Positions 49,736 through 51,430 of a DNA stretch of 51,430 bases are shown here, piece by piece (the first letter of the stretch is position 1; each line of letters begins with the position of its first letter). The notes under the pieces were generated by a model, which was not told the origin of the DNA, made no database searches, and saw only the letters and a list, made by a program, of their open reading frames with translations. The translations under genes and the position numbers were made by a program. Source of the DNA: RGDT01 sp964630925 (GTDB lineage: Bacteria; Planctomycetota; Planctomycetia; Gemmatales; Gemmataceae); assembly GCA_964630925.1 (NCBI GenBank), contig CAZVZK010000074.1, positions 1 through 51,430 on the forward strand, written 5' to 3'.

Positions 49736-51430
49736 GTGACCACATCCACGATGCCCCCGGCCGCCGAGCCGCAGACCCAGCCCACTCACGCCGGCCTCAG
49801 CCCACTCGACCTCTCGCGCATCGCCCAGGACCTGCAGATCCGCAAGGTCCAGGTCGAGGCGGTCGTCCACCTCCTCGATGAGGGGAACACGATCCCGTTC
49901 ATCACGCGCTACCGCAAGGAGCGCACCGGCGGCCTCGACGAGGAGATCCTCCGCGTCATCCAGGAGCGCGTCGGGCAGGCCCGCTCCCTCGCGGAGCGCA
50001 AGGCCTTCATCCTCCGCACCCTGGAGGCCACCCAGAAGGACAAGCTGACGGACGACCTCCGCGCCGCCATCCTCGCCGCCGACAACCCCAAGCGTCTGGA
50101 AGACCTCTACCACCCCTACAAGCGCAAGCGCAACACCCTCGCCGAGACCGCCCGGCAGCGCGGCCTCGAGAACCTCGCGATGGCCATCTGGACGGCCGAC
50201 CCCGTCGTCGCCGACCTCGAGGGCGTCCTGCCCACGCTCATCAACCCCGAGCAGGAGCTGCACACCACCGACGCCGTCCTCGAAGGCGCCGGGCACATCC
50301 TCGCCGAGCTGATCGCCGACACCGCCGACGTGCGCGGCGCCGTCCGCTACATCATGTGGGAGTCCGGACGCCTCGTCACGAGCAAGAGCGAGAAGCTCCC
50401 CGAGGGCCAGGGCCAGGAGTACCGCGATTACTTCGCCTTCTCCGAGGCCGTCAAGATGATGCCGCCGCACCGCGTGCTGGCCATCAACCGCGGCGAGAAG
50501 GACAACGCCCTGACCGTCAAGATCGACTGGGACGCCCCCGCCGGCCGCTACTGGGCCAGCGAGCGCCTCCCCCTCCCGAAGAAGGACGCCGCCCCGGAGC
50601 CCGAGGCCGCCAACCAGGGCAGGGGCCGCGGCCACCACTTCGTCAGCCGGCTGCCCGACCTGGAGGCGCACCCGCACCGGGCGTTCCTCGAACACGTCCT
50701 CGACGACGCCCTCGCCCGCCTCATCGTCCCCAGCCTGGAGCGGGAGATCCGCCGCGAGCTGACCCAGCGCGCCGAGCAGCACGCCGTCGCCGTCTTCGCC
50801 CGCAACCTGCGGTCGAAGCTCCTCGCCGCCCCCATGCGTGGCAAGCGCGTCCTGGCCATCGACCCCGCCTTCCGCACCGGCTGCAAGCTCGCCGTCCTCG
50901 ACGAGGTCGGCACGCTGCTCGACCAGGACGTGATCTTCCCCCACCAGCCGCAGAACAAGAAGGCGCAGGCGAAGCGGAAGCTGGAGCGGATGATCCGCAA
51001 GTATCAGGTGCAGGTGGTGGCCATCGGCAACGGCACCGCCTGCCGCGAGACGGAGGAGATGGTCAGCGACCTGATCGCCGACCTGGAGGCGCGGCGCAAC
51101 AACCCCGGGCTGGTCGACCCGCTCACGCTGCCCGAGCCGGCCCCGCGCCCGCCCCGCCAGCCGAAGCAGCACCACGCCCCCGCGCCCGCCGTCGTCGTGC
51201 AGGAGGAGACGCCGCCCCCGCTGCCCGCCGAGTACGTCGCGCAGTTCGCGCCGGCCGCCCACGAGCCGCCGCCCCCGCTGCCGCCCGAGGCCGTCCCCCT
51301 GCCCGTCGAGTCGGCCCGCGCCGAATTCCTCGCCGCGCCGGCGGCGCCCGTCGAGCCGCCCACGCCCCCCGCCGAGCAGCCCGCGGCCCCGGCGGTCATC
51401 CCGCCCGCCGAGCCGGCACCGGCCGCCGAG
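49736..51430 (+). CDS. tex: Tex family RNA-binding protein (partial)
   Basis: 565 codons are seen and the frame runs off the window. From GTG 49736 (AGGGAG at 9 bases; ATG 49751 also possible) the N-terminal Tex part shows VVHLLDEGNTIPFITRYRKE, LDEEILRVIQERV and LEDLYHPYKRKRNTLAE. The YqgF-like domain starts near residue 370 (RVLAIDPAFRTGCKLAVLDE) and continues to VVAIGNGTACRETEEM. From about residue 461 there is an unusual Pro/Ala/Glu-rich insert (LPEPAPRPPRQPKQHHAPAP and onward) of at least 100 residues before the domain is complete. HHH and S1 parts would lie beyond the window. Confidence 0.92.
   Translation, partial: MTTSTMPPAAEPQTQPTHAGLSPLDLSRIAQDLQIRKVQVEAVVHLLDEGNTIPFITRYRKERTGGLDEEILRVIQERVGQARSLAERKAFILRTLEATQKDKLTDDLRAAILAADNPKRLEDLYHPYKRKRNTLAETARQRGLENLAMAIWTADPVVADLEGVLPTLINPEQELHTTDAVLEGAGHILAELIADTADVRGAVRYIMWESGRLVTSKSEKLPEGQGQEYRDYFAFSEAVKMMPPHRVLAINRGEKDNALTVKIDWDAPAGRYWASERLPLPKKDAAPEPEAANQGRGRGHHFVSRLPDLEAHPHRAFLEHVLDDALARLIVPSLEREIRRELTQRAEQHAVAVFARNLRSKLLAAPMRGKRVLAIDPAFRTGCKLAVLDEVGTLLDQDVIFPHQPQNKKAQAKRKLERMIRKYQVQVVAIGNGTACRETEEMVSDLIADLEARRNNPGLVDPLTLPEPAPRPPRQPKQHHAPAPAVVVQEETPPPLPAEYVAQFAPAAHEPPPPLPPEAVPLPVESARAEFLAAPAAPVEPPTPPAEQPAAPAVIPPAEPAPAAE

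Noticed and set aside
49709..51262. 517-codon minus-strand open frame at the right edge
   Set aside because: The plus strand encodes Tex with clear motifs and a good promoter and ribosome-binding site; the minus frame is its shadow.

Overview
The window looks like a chromosomal segment of a planctomycete, most likely Gemmataceae (inferred from content, no search run). Evidence: very high GC; paired DUF1592/DUF1552 and DUF1800/DUF1501 genes; a DUF1559 prepilin-like protein; a serine/threonine kinase fused to WD40 repeats; a TIGR02996 leucine-rich-repeat protein; DUF1080 and ThuA-like secreted proteins; and two members of a paralogous family that starts MTEAEWLA and ends GPHVRGCW. I see no rRNA, tRNA, CRISPR array, prophage or insertion sequence.

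Layout. 1-634 is non-coding with short repeats. 635-5430 is a tightly coupled signalling operon: a membrane-anchored thioredoxin-like protein, a membrane hybrid histidine kinase with two receivers, a single-domain receiver and a soluble REC-HisKA-HATPase-REC kinase. 5513-14645 (minus) holds a DUF1592-type cytochrome protein, a 1477-residue Ser/Thr kinase with 24 WD40 repeats, and a DUF1552 protein. 14779-18041 (plus) has an AAA/MoxR-like ATPase, a TIGR02996-LRR protein and a DUF6194 protein. 18056-19419 (minus) has a short STAS protein and a Panacea/SocA-type antitoxin gene coupled to a PemK/MazF-like toxin reading frame that is broken by a frameshift. 20476-25411 (plus) is a DUF1800-DUF1501-secreted-protein operon.

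25620-30031 is rich in envelope-stress genes: DUF1328, a DUF3618-like protein, a holin-superfamily-III/YqjE-like protein, a DUF883/CsbD-like protein, a YflT-like glycine-zipper protein and a DUF4142 protein, with an FkbM methyltransferase among them. 30197-34259 (minus) carries a purple-acid-phosphatase-like enzyme, a TPR protein, a small lipoprotein and a DUF1559 protein. 34455-38275 has a caspase-fold protein lacking its catalytic dyad, a pseudo-receiver/anti-sigma-type ATPase and a cystathionine gamma-synthase-family enzyme. 38280-45892 has a secreted WD40 protein, an FHA protein, an alpha/beta hydrolase, DUF1080, a MTEAEWLA-family protein coupled to a possible PD-(D/E)XK nuclease with 9-residue repeats, ThuA and a Pro/Gly-rich lipoprotein. 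46079-47487 is a coupled pair of an unknown protein and a PIN-domain nuclease. 47493-48686 is a Y-family DNA polymerase, then a second MTEAEWLA paralogue, and the window ends inside tex.

The most notable non-coding feature is a set of long, sequence-unrelated inverted repeats placed right after gene ends, several between convergent genes. The best candidates for an undescribed system are the coupled unknown/PIN pair (46079-47487), the PD-(D/E)XK-like/MTEAEWLA pair (42307-43964) and the frameshifted Panacea/PemK-like locus (18056-19045). All functions are read from motifs by eye.
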